Part shown: positions 1-8,985 of the stretch, piece by piece
Layout: each line of letters begins with the position of its first letter
How positions within the stretch are numbered: position 1 is the first letter of the stretch
Assembly (NCBI GenBank): GCA_023627715.1
Contig: JAMAHW010000317.1
Location: 1-11,187, forward strand
Source: Periconia sp. R9002
Lineage: Eukaryota > Ascomycota > Dothideomycetes > Pleosporales > Periconiaceae
Direction of reading: 5' to 3'
Length of the DNA: 11,187 nucleotides
Translations under genes and position numbers: made by a program
The notes under the pieces: model-generated
What the model saw: only the letters and a program-made list of their open reading frames with translations
What the model was told of the DNA's origin: nothing
The model's database searches: none

Positions 1-409
1 CATAGAGCATTTGGCGCATGGCATGGAACGCCCCCGGCAGTGCTAATCGCTCGTTCCTGTCACCGTCCTGATCTGTAATCCGCACGATAGGAGAACAAGC
101 CGCGGTTCTTCTCACATCCACTTGCACCGCGTCCCTGGGTCGGGGTGGCGGATACCAGCGCCAGTAGACCAAACTCTGGACTTCGTTCCACTGCTCAGCC
201 AGATAGCTCTCGAATTCGACACTCGACTCCTCTTGCGAGAGCTGTATAAGGCTGTGGATGTTCTTTCTGATGCGCTCGAGCAGTGCCTGTGCATTTGCTC
301 TCGGGTTGGTAGCCTCCTCTATCCAGCTTCCGTCGTCTTCCAGCTGGGGAGTAACAGACAATGCCCTGCGAAGCGGTCTGTCAGCACATAGAACGATCTT
401 GACGCACAG
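1..409 (-). CDS. Open 136-codon frame reaching the window edge; possible downstream exon of the bZIP gene, family not recognised
   Basis: On the minus strand, after a TAG at 412-410, one frame stays open for 136 codons to the left edge of the window. It has no Met until the last few codons, so it would be an internal or terminal exon. By chance a frame this long is expected only about 0.15 percent of the time at even codon use. The product looks like a real soluble protein. It contains AQALLERIRKNIHSLIQLSQ, then YLAEQWNEVQSLVYWRWY, then a short PPPRPRD stretch, with many Glu and Gln. I do not recognise the family. It lies directly downstream of the bZIP basic-region exon on the same strand but in a frame that the predicted splice does not reach. 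It is therefore either the same gene after a frameshift or a neighbouring gene. Confidence 0.4.
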   Translation of the reverse strand, partial: MCVKIVLCADRPLRRALSVTPQLEDDGSWIEEATNPRANAQALLERIRKNIHSLIQLSQEESSVEFESYLAEQWNEVQSLVYWRWYPPPRPRDAVQVDVRRTAACSPIVRITDQDGDRNERLALPGAFHAMRQMLY

Positions 410-429
410 CTACTGCGCACATCGCAATC

Positions 430-602
430 CTACCTAGCTGTCGCTTTTCTCCTGCTCGGGTAAGGACATGATTAGCAATGGAACGATGGCATTTGTAGGT
501 GTCTTACCTCTGGTTTGCCCGAAAGCGTCTCTGGGCCTCGCGGTTCTGATCTTTTCGGGCTTTCTTGCGCGCTGCGTCGCTGCGGTACTTCCTTGGTGCC
601 AT
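430..602 (-). pseudogene. bZIP transcription factor, 5' exon with basic region; reading frame closes soon after the intron
   Basis: Reading leftwards from an ATG at 602, the first exon gives 31 codons plus two bases. It starts MAPRKYRSD and holds the segment DQNREAQRRFRANQ. This fits the DNA-contacting basic region of fungal AP-1/YAP-type bZIP factors (N-x2-A-x3-F-R pattern: N at residue 20, A at 23, F at 27, R at 28). Proteins of this family bind DNA as dimers in the nucleus. The exon ends in a phase-2 donor, and splicing at 507/452 gives a join reading NQRRK, as expected for the family. The frame then meets TAG at 432-430 after only six complete exon-2 codons (AGA to AGG, 450-433), before any leucine zipper. 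Either the gene has decayed by frameshift or the splicing is more complex than seen here. The basic region call is secure; the pseudogene status is inferred. Confidence 0.65.
452..507 (-). other. Predicted 56-bp spliceosomal intron in the bZIP gene
   Basis: On the minus strand the donor is GTAAGAC (507-501) and the acceptor is GAGCAG (ending at 452). A branch-like TGCTAATC lies about 20 bases before the acceptor. The 56-base length is typical of filamentous ascomycetes. Splicing joins AG to G and gives Arg-Arg-Lys, the usual continuation of a bZIP basic region. RNA evidence is not available here. Confidence 0.6.
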
Positions 603-2350
603 CTGAATGAGTAAACGAGATAACCTGCTTGCATTTTGGATAGTCGGCGAGCGACCTTAATAACAGAAGCGGGCACATGCTCCACAGGGTTCTGCCAGCC
701 GCTCGTCGTGAGATGTTCGTTCTCATCATAAGCCATTCTATGCTTTGCCAACCCCGAGCTTTTGGACTCCCATGGCAGTCTCAGCGCATGACCCACAGCG
801 AGTGATTCGTGCCGCCCGTTCGGCCGGATCTGATCTGTACAACGACTGTATGATCTCGCTTGTTGCAAGCTGATAAGCTGAACGATGCAGTGGCGCACCT
901 TCTCGAACAATGTCAGTGTACCTGAGGAGTGGAACGTCAACAAAGTCAATGGTTCTAATATTATGCTCACGCGAGTGCGGATGCACAAGGCCGCTGATTG
1001 CATCGTGTCGCTGAATACTAGGTAGATGATGCCTAGAAGGCATAGTGTAGCTCCAAATAACCTTTTGTGTTCTCTCTACATGACGCCCTACCTATCACTC
1101 ATCTATGGCGTGCGCTTGTTCATGCCTTGCTGCGGTATATCGGGGGTGGGGTGGAACTGCCTGCCACGTTCAGACGGAACTTTGATATACTGGGTTGGTA
1201 ATGTGCGAAGAAAGACATTTGTGATGGAAAATACGGAGAACAGGCGTGAGCGTATGCCAGCTCTCTGTGGTCTGCGCCGTGATGCTCGCGGGGTCTACAT
1301 TCTGTCCACGATATTGCTTGACAAATGCTTCAGTCTTAGGTAGAATTAGACAATCTACGCTGGAAAAAGCGATAAATCTGATGTGGCGATCTGCTGGCAT
1401 GCATACCAGCTACAAGCTCATTGCATGACACATCCCATAGCGAGAATACGATTGCTCTCACTCACGCCACCCTGAGCATTACACACAGTATGAGGAGAAA
1501 TACATGGGTCGGCACATTTGTGTCTTGCAAGGGATCTACACATTTCCGGGTGAATTTGAGCACAGAGGTCAGTAGGCTGTGTCGCGCCCTCGCCTATAAT
1601 TATCGTGTCATGATGAAGCAAGAGTAAGGAGGTGATGACGCTAAGGGAATAAAACGAGAATTGCTCAGGTAGATGGCAGGAAAGTGAGCTTGATAAAGAG
1701 GCGTAAGTATTTGATAGAGCACAGGCTAGGGTCTTTGATCACGGTCATAGCTATGCTCAATCTGCTTACAAGAAAATAAGAGCGGGTAGCCCATGGCTGA
1801 CATACGCAAAACGAATTGTGCTTCCTCCTGGTACCAGCCATAGTACAGTATGATGAAGGCGTAGTGCAGGCGCTAACAAATGCACCCACAGCTTGTACTC
1901 TGCTTAGCCATCATACATTAGACCATAGGGTACATTGAAAAAGGTGAACATGCTTAGCTTGTTGCCAGCAATCTACAGCGGTTGCGACTGCCGGCTACCT
2001 CTGTTCCCTCGTATATCGATGGCGTAATCCTCCTTCTGTTGTAGAGCTATCGAGTGCATTGCACACTTGCACGGCTATCAAGAATTCCGCATTGCCTGCA
2101 AACGTTTACCATCAGCGAGTGTGCTAAGCAGTTTGCTACATGCCATGTATCGTGATGACACAGGAAGCGGGTCATACGCTTTCTCCATAGTAAACACGTG
2201 GAAATCATAATCGCACCAAGTAGGCATGCGCACTATTTTCTGCTTTCGTCTAAGCTGCAACCCTAATCTCACTTGCTGTGGGGTTGATTACATGACATAG
2301 CTGACGGCGGCGAGTAGCGACAGCGGGATCGGCAATGCTGATTGTTTCAC
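603..2350. other. No supportable gene; region upstream of the bZIP start
   Basis: Only short overlapping frames occur on both strands, up to 189 codons (434-1003 minus, which runs through the bZIP exon and intron in another frame). A minus-strand frame at 738-1043 (101 codons) and another at 2078-2272 have protein-like composition but match nothing I recognise. The part next to 602 should hold the bZIP promoter and leader, but I see no clear TATA or other element. No repeats or RNA genes were found. Confidence 0.5.
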
Positions 2351-3559
2351 TGATGAGTTCCATTACCACAAGCGCACTTGCAGGCCAGCGGGTACAACTA
2401 CGGCAGCGCTCCCGAACCGCGTCCCCGGTTGCACGCCGCTGCAGTCCATACTACTTTGTCGCATGAATTGCAATACACCAAGTATTGGGTCTCGCCATTT
2501 TGCTTCGGTAGTTCCACCTCTTTCGTTTGTTTGGACAGAAATGTGGAAAAGATGTTCCGGTACCGGCTGTACCGAGCGACGACTTGGTGACTTCTGCTCT
2601 AGGTTTGTTGGCTGCGTACTGTATTCTGTAGCGCTCTTCAACCACAGTCATGACCTTACAACATCGACGGTTTGATTGTTTCACCAATCTCGAAAATCTC
2701 GGCTAACCTTTCTTCTAGAGCAGCCGATACATGGGCGCATGGACTTCTGGAGTCCTCGATCTGCACACACAGAGCCCCATCTATATCAGCCCTCTGCGAA
2801 TAAGAACCTTGGTTAGTACTCCATCGGTTTTGGAACATCGTTGACAGCCATGCAGACTTGCTTGTACGCTCCATGCAAATGTTGCTCGAGATTGTCTCGA
2901 ACCTCATCACGATCACTTAAAGTATACGCCTACGAGCCTCATTTGCCTCTAACGGCCCCGAGCACAAATTGCATCACTCTCGCAGAAGCCTTGGACATCT
3001 AGATGACGATTCGTACCTACAGTACCAACACTTCGGCATGGAATTTTTGATTTACAAAGGTTGCCACTATGGTGTTCCACCCTTACTAAGCGCTCGCTCA
3101 GCCTTTCCTGGCTCGAGAAACGATGGGACATTAATAGATGAGCACAATGGCTGTTTTAACCCTTCAGGTGCGTTTCAAATCACTTCCCTCCACCTAGCTT
3201 ATCTTCACAACAGATGCTCCATCGGGGAAGCGCATGGGCCGCTGCCACAACGTAAACCTGACGTCCTTGGTCTTTTGGCCGCCTTCCACGCCCGATGCCT
3301 CGGCTATGGCGAACAGTCCGTGTTCCTGCTATGGCTCTGCTAGGTAGTGCTTTGCAGAGCATAGAGCCCGTCCTTGCTCCTGCAATCGAACCCCTGCTAA
3401 TCCGAGCTCCATAGGAACATGCTTTATTGTATGCACAGGAAAGCTTGCCATCTTCCGCTTCTACCCTTGATCGAGCGAGTGCCGTGGTGTATCGCATGCG
3501 ACCATGGCAAGATCTAGGGATCGAAGAGTTGTGGGTTGGTCTGGGGTGAAGCTTGCTGA
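2351..3559. other. No supportable gene; scattered short frames and splice-like signals
   Basis: Frames of 60 to 130 codons lie on both strands and overlap one another, none with a recognisable motif. The best local signal is on the minus strand: a TACTAAC branch-like sequence and a TTCGCAG acceptor around 2800-2825, followed by an open stretch of about 45 codons that closes with a stop at 2656. The 130-codon minus frame at 3180-3572 is basic and rich in Ser, Arg and Ala, without conserved features. Confidence 0.45.
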
Positions 3560-3826
3560 ATGAGCTGCTCACTGCTGCGCCGACTAAACATCAGGACAGA
3601 AACGGCCGTGTCGTGCACTGCTCATCATTTTCCCATTTTCAAGACAGACCTGTCTCTAAAGCACTCGACCACAAACCTTGCATTGCCACTGAGGCGTGTT
3701 GCAACATCCGCCCTTTCGACCAGCGGTTCGTACTTCCGACCTAGCCTCGCTTTCGGCATTCAGGCCATACCCTGGCATTTGTTCAGCACTGAACCTATAT
3801 CACGGACCCGTCGGCCGTTCCCCTAG
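3560..3826 (+). CDS. Weak candidate: 88-codon frame with mitochondrial-presequence-like composition
   Basis: The frame starts MSCSLLRRLNIRTETAV and ends at a TAG. It has only three acidic residues against about a dozen Arg and Lys, and many Ser, Thr and Leu, including LPLRRVATSALSTSGSYF. This is the composition of a mitochondrial targeting presequence or an N-terminal exon of an imported protein. No catalytic or structural domain is visible, and the bases before the ATG are a poor start context (T at -3). No continuation could be followed downstream, where stops are frequent. It may be a chance frame or the first exon of a decayed gene. Confidence 0.18.
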   Translation: MSCSLLRRLNIRTETAVSCTAHHFPIFKTDLSLKHSTTNLALPLRRVATSALSTSGSYFRPSLAFGIQAIPWHLFSTEPISRTRRPFP

Positions 3827-4481
3827 AAGCTAGGGTCTAGACACACGCAACATCCCGCGCAGCCAGCTCGAACAATCAAGCGCGTCCTTCTCTGGTCTTT
3901 CACGAATTATGTGCATGCAAACACAATCTTCCGCAATCACAATGCTTTATGCTGACAGTTGCTTGATAGGATGTCACTCTCCAGTTAGCGAGCCTTCAGG
4001 CTATTGCCTGTCTTACCGTACTCGCCGATTGTGTACAAGCCCAGACTGGCAATACCAGGAGGCAACCCTCCACACATACAAATGAAGGTTACAGCGCCTG
4101 TGGATGGTTCACCAGGTCTCGCACATGAAGCCAGTGGTACGTCTAACTACGCTCAACTTACATCTCACTGACCGTTTGGTTCGAGCTTAACCTGGCTTCA
4201 ACGCCCTCTCGCGGTTCAACCTTTTCTACAGCATTACTTTTGCCGATCGACTGGGAACTTTCTACTAGCTAGACCCTCTCGCAGCTCTCATGAAGCTCTC
4301 CTTCTGGACCTGTAAGTATATCCCCAGTTATCATTGGTACAGGAGTAGCGAAGGTACGAGTACAGGCTCAAAGTACTATCAACCAACCCCTTGCGCCGTC
4401 TTATGAACGGCAATCGCTTGCCAGTGCAATCACTCAGCCCCGGACGATGCGCCTGCAACCGCAATAAACAAAGCAATCATT
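3827..4481. other. No supportable gene
   Basis: Pyrimidine-rich sequence with many stops in all frames. Isolated splice-like motifs occur (GTACGT near 4138, a pyrimidine tract ending CTACAG near 4231, GTAAGTAT near 4312). A short ATG frame beginning MKLSFWT lies just before the last donor. None of these can be joined into a coding model that makes sense. Confidence 0.45.
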
Positions 4482-4638
4482 CACCATACCACCAAGCTAA
4501 CATGGACGGTAGCAATATGCAAAGATATATGAGATATATGGTCCACTCTCCATATCGCNTCCACCATACCACCAAGCTAACATGGACGGTAGCAATATGC
4601 AAAGATATATGAGATATATGGTCCACTCTCCATATCGC
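4482..4638. repeat. 77-bp exact direct repeat flanking a single N; probable uncollapsed contig overlap
   Basis: Bases 4482-4558 and 4562-4638 are identical (caccatacc to catatcgc), at a period of 80. They are separated by three bases that include the only ambiguous base in the window (N at 4559). Inside each copy is a small internal repeat, gatatat-ga-gatatat. An exact tandem copy meeting at an N is what results when two contigs ending in the same sequence are joined without merging the overlap. A genuine tandem duplication is possible but less likely. Confidence 0.9.
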
Positions 4639-5339
4639 GGTACCTCTGACATAGGGTGGGTCTGATGTAAGGGCAAGCGAATGGGCTGTTGCGGCTCAAG
4701 ACTGGTAACAGTGCAGGGTTCGCGCTGGCGCATGACTTCGTTGTCCCGTTTCTGCTCTCAAGGGTTCGACTGCTTACAACTCTACAGGAAGTTTCCGTCT
4801 TGAGGCGCTGTCCTTTGCATGAAAGCTTCTATAGCGCCAAAAACCATCATGACGCGTAGAGGCAGAGATTTCATCATCAAAATAAGGCGGATGCTAAACT
4901 ATCCTCAGGCAAAGCTCGGGCTGGTGTCGCTGCGCGGAGAGCGTGCAGGACGCTGATCGATCGGCCGAAGGCTAGAAAAGCCTTGACAGAGAGGATTGGC
5001 CTGGGGAAGGACGCTTACGGTGGTGGCAATCATCGCAAATAGAGCGGTGGTGGATGCGCGATATGTGCCATCGAGGTATTCCCTTCCACCCTGGTTGGGA
5101 GAGACAAGCTGACTCTGAGGGTAGACACCGAAGCTTCTGATGCCAGTTTAGCGTCTGGCCGCGCTGCGGAAGGTCTCTTGGCCTGCAAACCTGGATAGCT
5201 GGGCTCTGGAAACCGGTCGCAGATGGAAGAAGAGCCCTCACGTCACAGTCGCGTCTTAACCACCAGCATGACGTAAGCATGCAACATCCGAGGCAAGCGA
5301 ACCCAGGTCGTCACAACGAAGATTCTACAACCCCCGGGA
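4639..5339. other. Unassigned sequence, possibly including the 5' part of the LINE
   Basis: One plus-strand frame around 4870-5040 reads for about 50 codons as an Ala/Arg/Lys-rich stretch (KARKALTERIGLGKDAYGGG) before a stop. It looks protein-like, but I cannot assign it. From about 5300 the plus strand becomes markedly purine-rich, like the LINE that follows, so the element's 5' end may lie in this interval. Confidence 0.4.
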
Positions 5340-5619
5340 AAGACGAGAGCGCGACCCGCGACACACGAAGAACGAGACAGTACGCGACAACATAATGGAG
5401 ACACGCCGACCGAGACTCCTGTTATCGATCCTATGCGTCATTCCTGCGACATGCAGAGAGCATGAAGGAGATGGAGGTAAATGATACCGGAGGGCAAGAC
5501 AGGTTTCGGAAGGGCAGGAAGCTACGAATGCAGAAGACAAAACGAAAGGAAACAGCCGTCTCGAATTGGTCAACGACGCACAGAAGGGCTTGATGGATAA
5601 GACTGAGAGGTAGGGGAAC

Positions 5620-5709
5620 AAGCGCGCAGCCGAAGAGAGGGCCGGACGAGCAGAAGAGAAGTTGGAGGACATGCTTGAATTGAATAATTTAAGTGTTATA
5701 CTGTGTGGT
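5620..5709 (+). pseudogene. LINE ORF1 (gag-like) remnant, charged coiled-coil segment
   Basis: The frame from 5620 reads KRAAEERAGRAEEKLEDMLE and continues to about 5709. It is an Ala/Glu/Arg helix of the kind found near the N terminus of ORF1 proteins in fungal Tad1-like elements, which bind the element's RNA. The flanking ORF1 sequence is too damaged to follow, and no CCHC zinc knuckles could be found up to 6480. The assignment rests on composition and on its position upstream of the endonuclease. Confidence 0.4.
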
Positions 5710-6658
5710 CTGTTCGTAGAGGGCTGTCACAAAGGAGCGTCTTGGCCTTAGGACACGGCCTCGCCATCACCGAAGGAGACAGAAGCAGCCCCAGGGGTGA
5801 ATCTTGACCTTTCACGTCCAACGGACGAGCTCGGCAACCACAAGACAACATAAATCGAAGCGCAAGTTCAGAACATATTGATCGCACACAAACACACAAG
5901 GAATATCGCTGTCGAGCGTGTAGCACGGTTTGCAAGGGATAGTTGACGAGTTAGGATCGTCATGGGAAGTGAAAAGAGGCAAGAGCCCCCCACGACAATC
6001 GCGAATGGCTCGAAAAGCACTTCTAGGGTGTCCGATTGCAGAGAGAACAATGATACCCCGCCAAATATGCCTATACGGACATACTTAGGATCACCGGTGA
6101 GACGCGAGTTGCGCTGGGACTAGAGGCCCGGGGGACGATTAAGGAAGAGAAGGAGTAACACTCGCCACAATGTGTTAGCTGAATAAACAGAGCCTGGATA
6201 AGCCACTCGATACACAGTCATCTAACTGGTCGAGGAAGAAGACGCCAATAAGCTGCTCAGCCGGAGGATGATGGAGGTGGGAGGCGAGGTGGCCTATCTC
6301 CAGCGATTCGAACAACGCCAGCATTCAACACGCTGCTCAAGTGCTTCGAATATAGCGGCCGCCTGGCGAATCGCCGCGCCAATGAAACAAGAGGTAGAGG
6401 GGGCGTTGAATAGGGCCACGAAAACAAACATGCATATTACGCGCCACAAGATGCGCTGCATGCTCTGAGGCTCATAGACCACCGATCCGGGATGTCCCGT
6501 CTACCATGAGAAGCGCAGGGTGTTAGCACAAAACGAGCAAAGATCTTGAAATACTACAAGCTATTCTAGGGAAGCGCGGCACACAAGCTGGACGGCAACG
6601 CACACATCGGAAGTACAGGTCTGGACCAGACCATTTCGATTCATGATCTGGGCGGGCT

Positions 6659-7176
6659 ATGAACGAAGCATATCTATTAGACATTGCAGAAATCACCCAC
6701 GAAACCGACGAACAGACCCTGCTCATTGCATGCATTCACATCCCTCAGACAGAGGCGGTGCGGCAGAGGTCTGGACTGACAAGTAGCCTCTACTTACTCA
6801 TGAAGGCTATCGCCAGCGTCTGAGCCAGACGAGGAGACAGAACAATGAAGCTCACCATCGCTGGCGATTTCAGCCATCACGACTGGGTGTGGTGTGGTGA
6901 AATGTCCGAGACAACCAAGGAGGAGCCGAGCGTGTAGTTGACTTTGCCCAACAGTTTACTTTTGAGCGCCTTCTTCCACGAGACATCGTCACATTTCTGG
7001 TAGGTGAACCTACACTCGATCTTATGCTAGGTGCGCCGGGGTTGCACGACAAGCTGGTGGAATGTTATATCCAACTACCGGAACACGGAGCGGATCACCG
7101 ATCCACAGAAGCGGTCTTTGCACTTGCTCTGCAAACACGAACTAGCCTCCATTGTGACATCCGAGGGCGCGACTGA
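6659..7176 (+). pseudogene. LINE ORF2 remnant, AP-like endonuclease domain
   Basis: This domain nicks the target site in LINE insertion. In frame from 6659 the sequence EQTLLIACIHIPQTEAVRQ is followed, after an in-frame stop, by LTIAGDFSHHDW (core GDFSHHDW at 6863-6886). This corresponds to the GDFN-H-x-x-W motif of the family, with Asn replaced by Ser. After a frame change near 6900-6936 the domain continues as TLDLMLGAPG, then GADHRST (7087-7107). That is the C-terminal SDH catalytic motif with its Ser changed to Ala but Asp and His kept. The frame closes at TGA 7174-7176. With a frameshift, stops and changed catalytic positions the domain is inactive. Confidence 0.78.
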
Positions 7177-7364
7177 GTGGAAGATGCCGAAATGGAAGTG
7201 GAACTATCAAGGCCATTCGTCTTGGAGGTGACAGAAATAACAGAGGAGTAAGACATGGGAATCCAGCAGGCGACTGATCAAGTGGAGGTGAAATCCCTCA
7301 TTTGAAGGAAGATAGAAGGGCCGATATTCCAAACGCGATCACCGATGATCTTCTGTCAAAGGAA

Positions 7365-8590
7365 CCTCTCACGGAGGAAGACGTCTGCAGAGCCACCTTC
7401 GCCGCAAACCGGTTCCAAACACCGGAAACGACAGGATGCCGGCTGTGGTGTGGTAGGAGCTCTGGGAAATAGTGAAGAGGCACATAGTTGCACTTTACCA
7501 GCTATCACTCGAGACTGGCATGCCGCTGCGGTATCAGAATATTACAACTATTATTCCTCCCAAAGAAGTAGAGACAAGAGGCTAGAGAGAAGCCCAAACG
7601 TACAGGTCCATATGGCTACTAGCGACATTGGACAAAGGCCCGAAAGCTGTTATCGCGGAAAGACTGACCTATCTAGCGGAGGAATACCGCCTACTGCCCA
7701 AGAGTGATTCCGGAGCTTGGAAAGGTGGATCAACGATGCAAGTGCACAGTCTTATCCAAGAACACATTTTCTAGACCTGGAGAGGAACAAATTAACGTTA
7801 CTCAGCTTGGTCAGCTTCGACGTGCGCAGAGCGCTGACGGAATGGACGTCGAGGTGCTTGCTCAAAGACTGGAAAGGCGAGGGATACTGCGCACGCTCGT
7901 CAAATGGATCCGTGACTTTTTCACAGAGAAGAGAGCCTCAGCCACGAGCAATGACGAAACAACTCCGCTTACAGAGTAACCACAGCCTGGGCTGCCCAGT
8001 GCTCAACCATCTCACCAATCGTACTCCTGTTCTTCAACGCCGATCTCGTATTACCAAAACGGAACTGCGACGAGGGGGCAATGGCTCACGTTGGTGAGTA
8101 TATAGCGTGGGACGCGGGCGAAATTGCAAACAACAATCGTAAGTTAGACAGAGCGGAATGATGGGGCCAACGCAGTTAGAGCATCTTCCGGAGAAAGCAG
8201 AACAGTCTTTGTGCACCTCACACGGAACAACAAACTCTCGAGCTACCCTCTGATAATAATAGAGGAAGTTGTGCCCAAACGCGAAGTCAAGCTCCTAGTG
8301 GTGATTTTCGATCAGCAGCTACGCTACAAAGAACACGTAGTTCGAGCTGGAACGAGGGCTGAAGGCAGCACCTGAACTGAAACGCACGAAGGCACTGAAC
8401 CCGCAGAGAGCACGGATCCTCTTCACGTCAAAGGTCACTCCGGCGATCGACCATGCCTCGCCGGTATCATCTCCAAAGATAGTTACGACGAAGATACTCG
8501 ATCAAGCTCAACGACTTATGGCTCAACTAATTGATAAGATGTGTCATCGCTCGCAAGGCGGCACCACAGCGCAAACCGCGGCTGAGGCCG
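7365..8590 (+). pseudogene. LINE ORF2 remnant, reverse transcriptase domain
   Basis: The pieces follow family order. PLTEEDVCRATFAANRF (from 7365) is the entry region. From 7601 the fingers read LLATLDKGPKAVIAERLTYL and EEYRLLPKSDSGAWKGGST. Motif A appears as LVSFDV, with its Asp at 7819-7821. The following helix, in another frame, reads LAQRLERRGILRTLVKWIRD. STISPIVLLFFNADLV (8003-8050) matches the SPLSPILFLFFNADL block. The catalytic FVDDY box is HVGEY at 8087-8101, so both Asp are lost. The thumb reads PKREVKLLVVIFDQQLRYKE (near 8273-8332) and then ALNPQRARILFTSKVTPAID (from 8392). At least five frame changes separate these blocks. Clearly a dead Tad1-like reverse transcriptase. Confidence 0.88.
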
Positions 8591-8689
8591 ATCCGCATTC
8601 CGGCCTCTTCCCCTACGCGAGTGGGCGATCGCCCCTCTCAAGTACTTCTTTGCGAAATCGACGGTCGCATAATGCCCCACTGAATCTTG

Positions 8690-8985
8690 ACTGCAGCAGG
8701 CATGTCTTCTTGTTGCTTGTTCCCATTCCCATCGGCCATCGTCGTCCGTCTTCTTTTGTGCGAGACACATAAGATTTGCGCACTCGTTCCTCTCAACGTC
8801 TGGGTCGCATCTTATGCTTCAATTGCTCAAATCCCCCCCGCAGCCACCGATAACAAGCTTCTCACCCCGCAAACTGCCACAAACGAACCTCTACCATTTC
8901 CGTCTACTCAGAGTGAGCGGAAGCCACAATAGCCTTCCCTGGTACATCACTCGTCCATTCCTGTGCCCTATCTTCCTTCGAGGGC
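8690..8985 (+). promoter_or_regulatory. Pyrimidine-rich presumed leader/promoter of the phytochrome gene
   Basis: From about 8690 the plus strand becomes rich in C and T (for example 8701-8760) and loses LINE-like coding signal. CT-rich tracts ahead of the start codon are common in filamentous fungal promoters. No TATA box was recognised. The LINE's open frame from 8392 runs on to 8772 without recognisable matches, so the exact border between element remnant and leader is uncertain. Confidence 0.35.

Larger units (their letters stand above)
5340..8690 (+). mobile_element. Decayed Tad1-like non-LTR retrotransposon (LINE)
   Basis: Fragments of a two-ORF fungal LINE occur in the expected order on the plus strand: an ORF1-like coiled coil, an AP-type endonuclease, and a reverse transcriptase with its downstream region. 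Each fragment matches the general pattern of Tad1-like elements of Pezizomycotina. The reading frame changes many times and stops are frequent, so no protein can be made. Both ends are uncertain. The firm part is 6659-8590; the left limit is set by the change to purine-rich sequence, and the right limit by the start of the pyrimidine-rich phytochrome leader. I could not see a poly-A or short-repeat tail or target-site duplications. The loss of base identity suggests an old insertion. Confidence 0.82.

Noticed and set aside
738..1043. 101-codon minus-strand frame upstream of the bZIP start
   Set aside because: Protein-like in places (VPLLRYTDIVREGAPLH) but no family recognised and no codon bias; left as unassigned sequence.
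1026..1343. 105-codon plus-strand frame
   Set aside because: Composition rich in Cys, Trp and Arg without pattern; no start context or neighbours to support it.
3180..3572. 130-codon minus-strand frame
   Set aside because: Low-complexity Ser/Arg/Ala composition, no motif, overlapped by equally long frames on the other strand.
4082..4340. Possible small spliced gene using GTACGT, CTACAG and GTAAGTAT signals
   Set aside because: All joins close within about 20 codons; the signals are short enough to occur by chance.
4740..4775. GGGTTCGACT, resembling a tRNA T-loop
   Set aside because: No pairing T-stem and no acceptor or anticodon arms around it; similar TTCGA matches near 4170 and 6306 also fail.
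5325..5672. 115-codon minus-strand Ser-rich frame
   Set aside because: Reverse complement of the purine-rich LINE ORF1 region, which creates long Ser/Phe-rich antisense frames.
8516..8770. 84-codon minus-strand frame
   Set aside because: Antisense of the LINE reverse transcriptase tail and phytochrome leader; no independent support.
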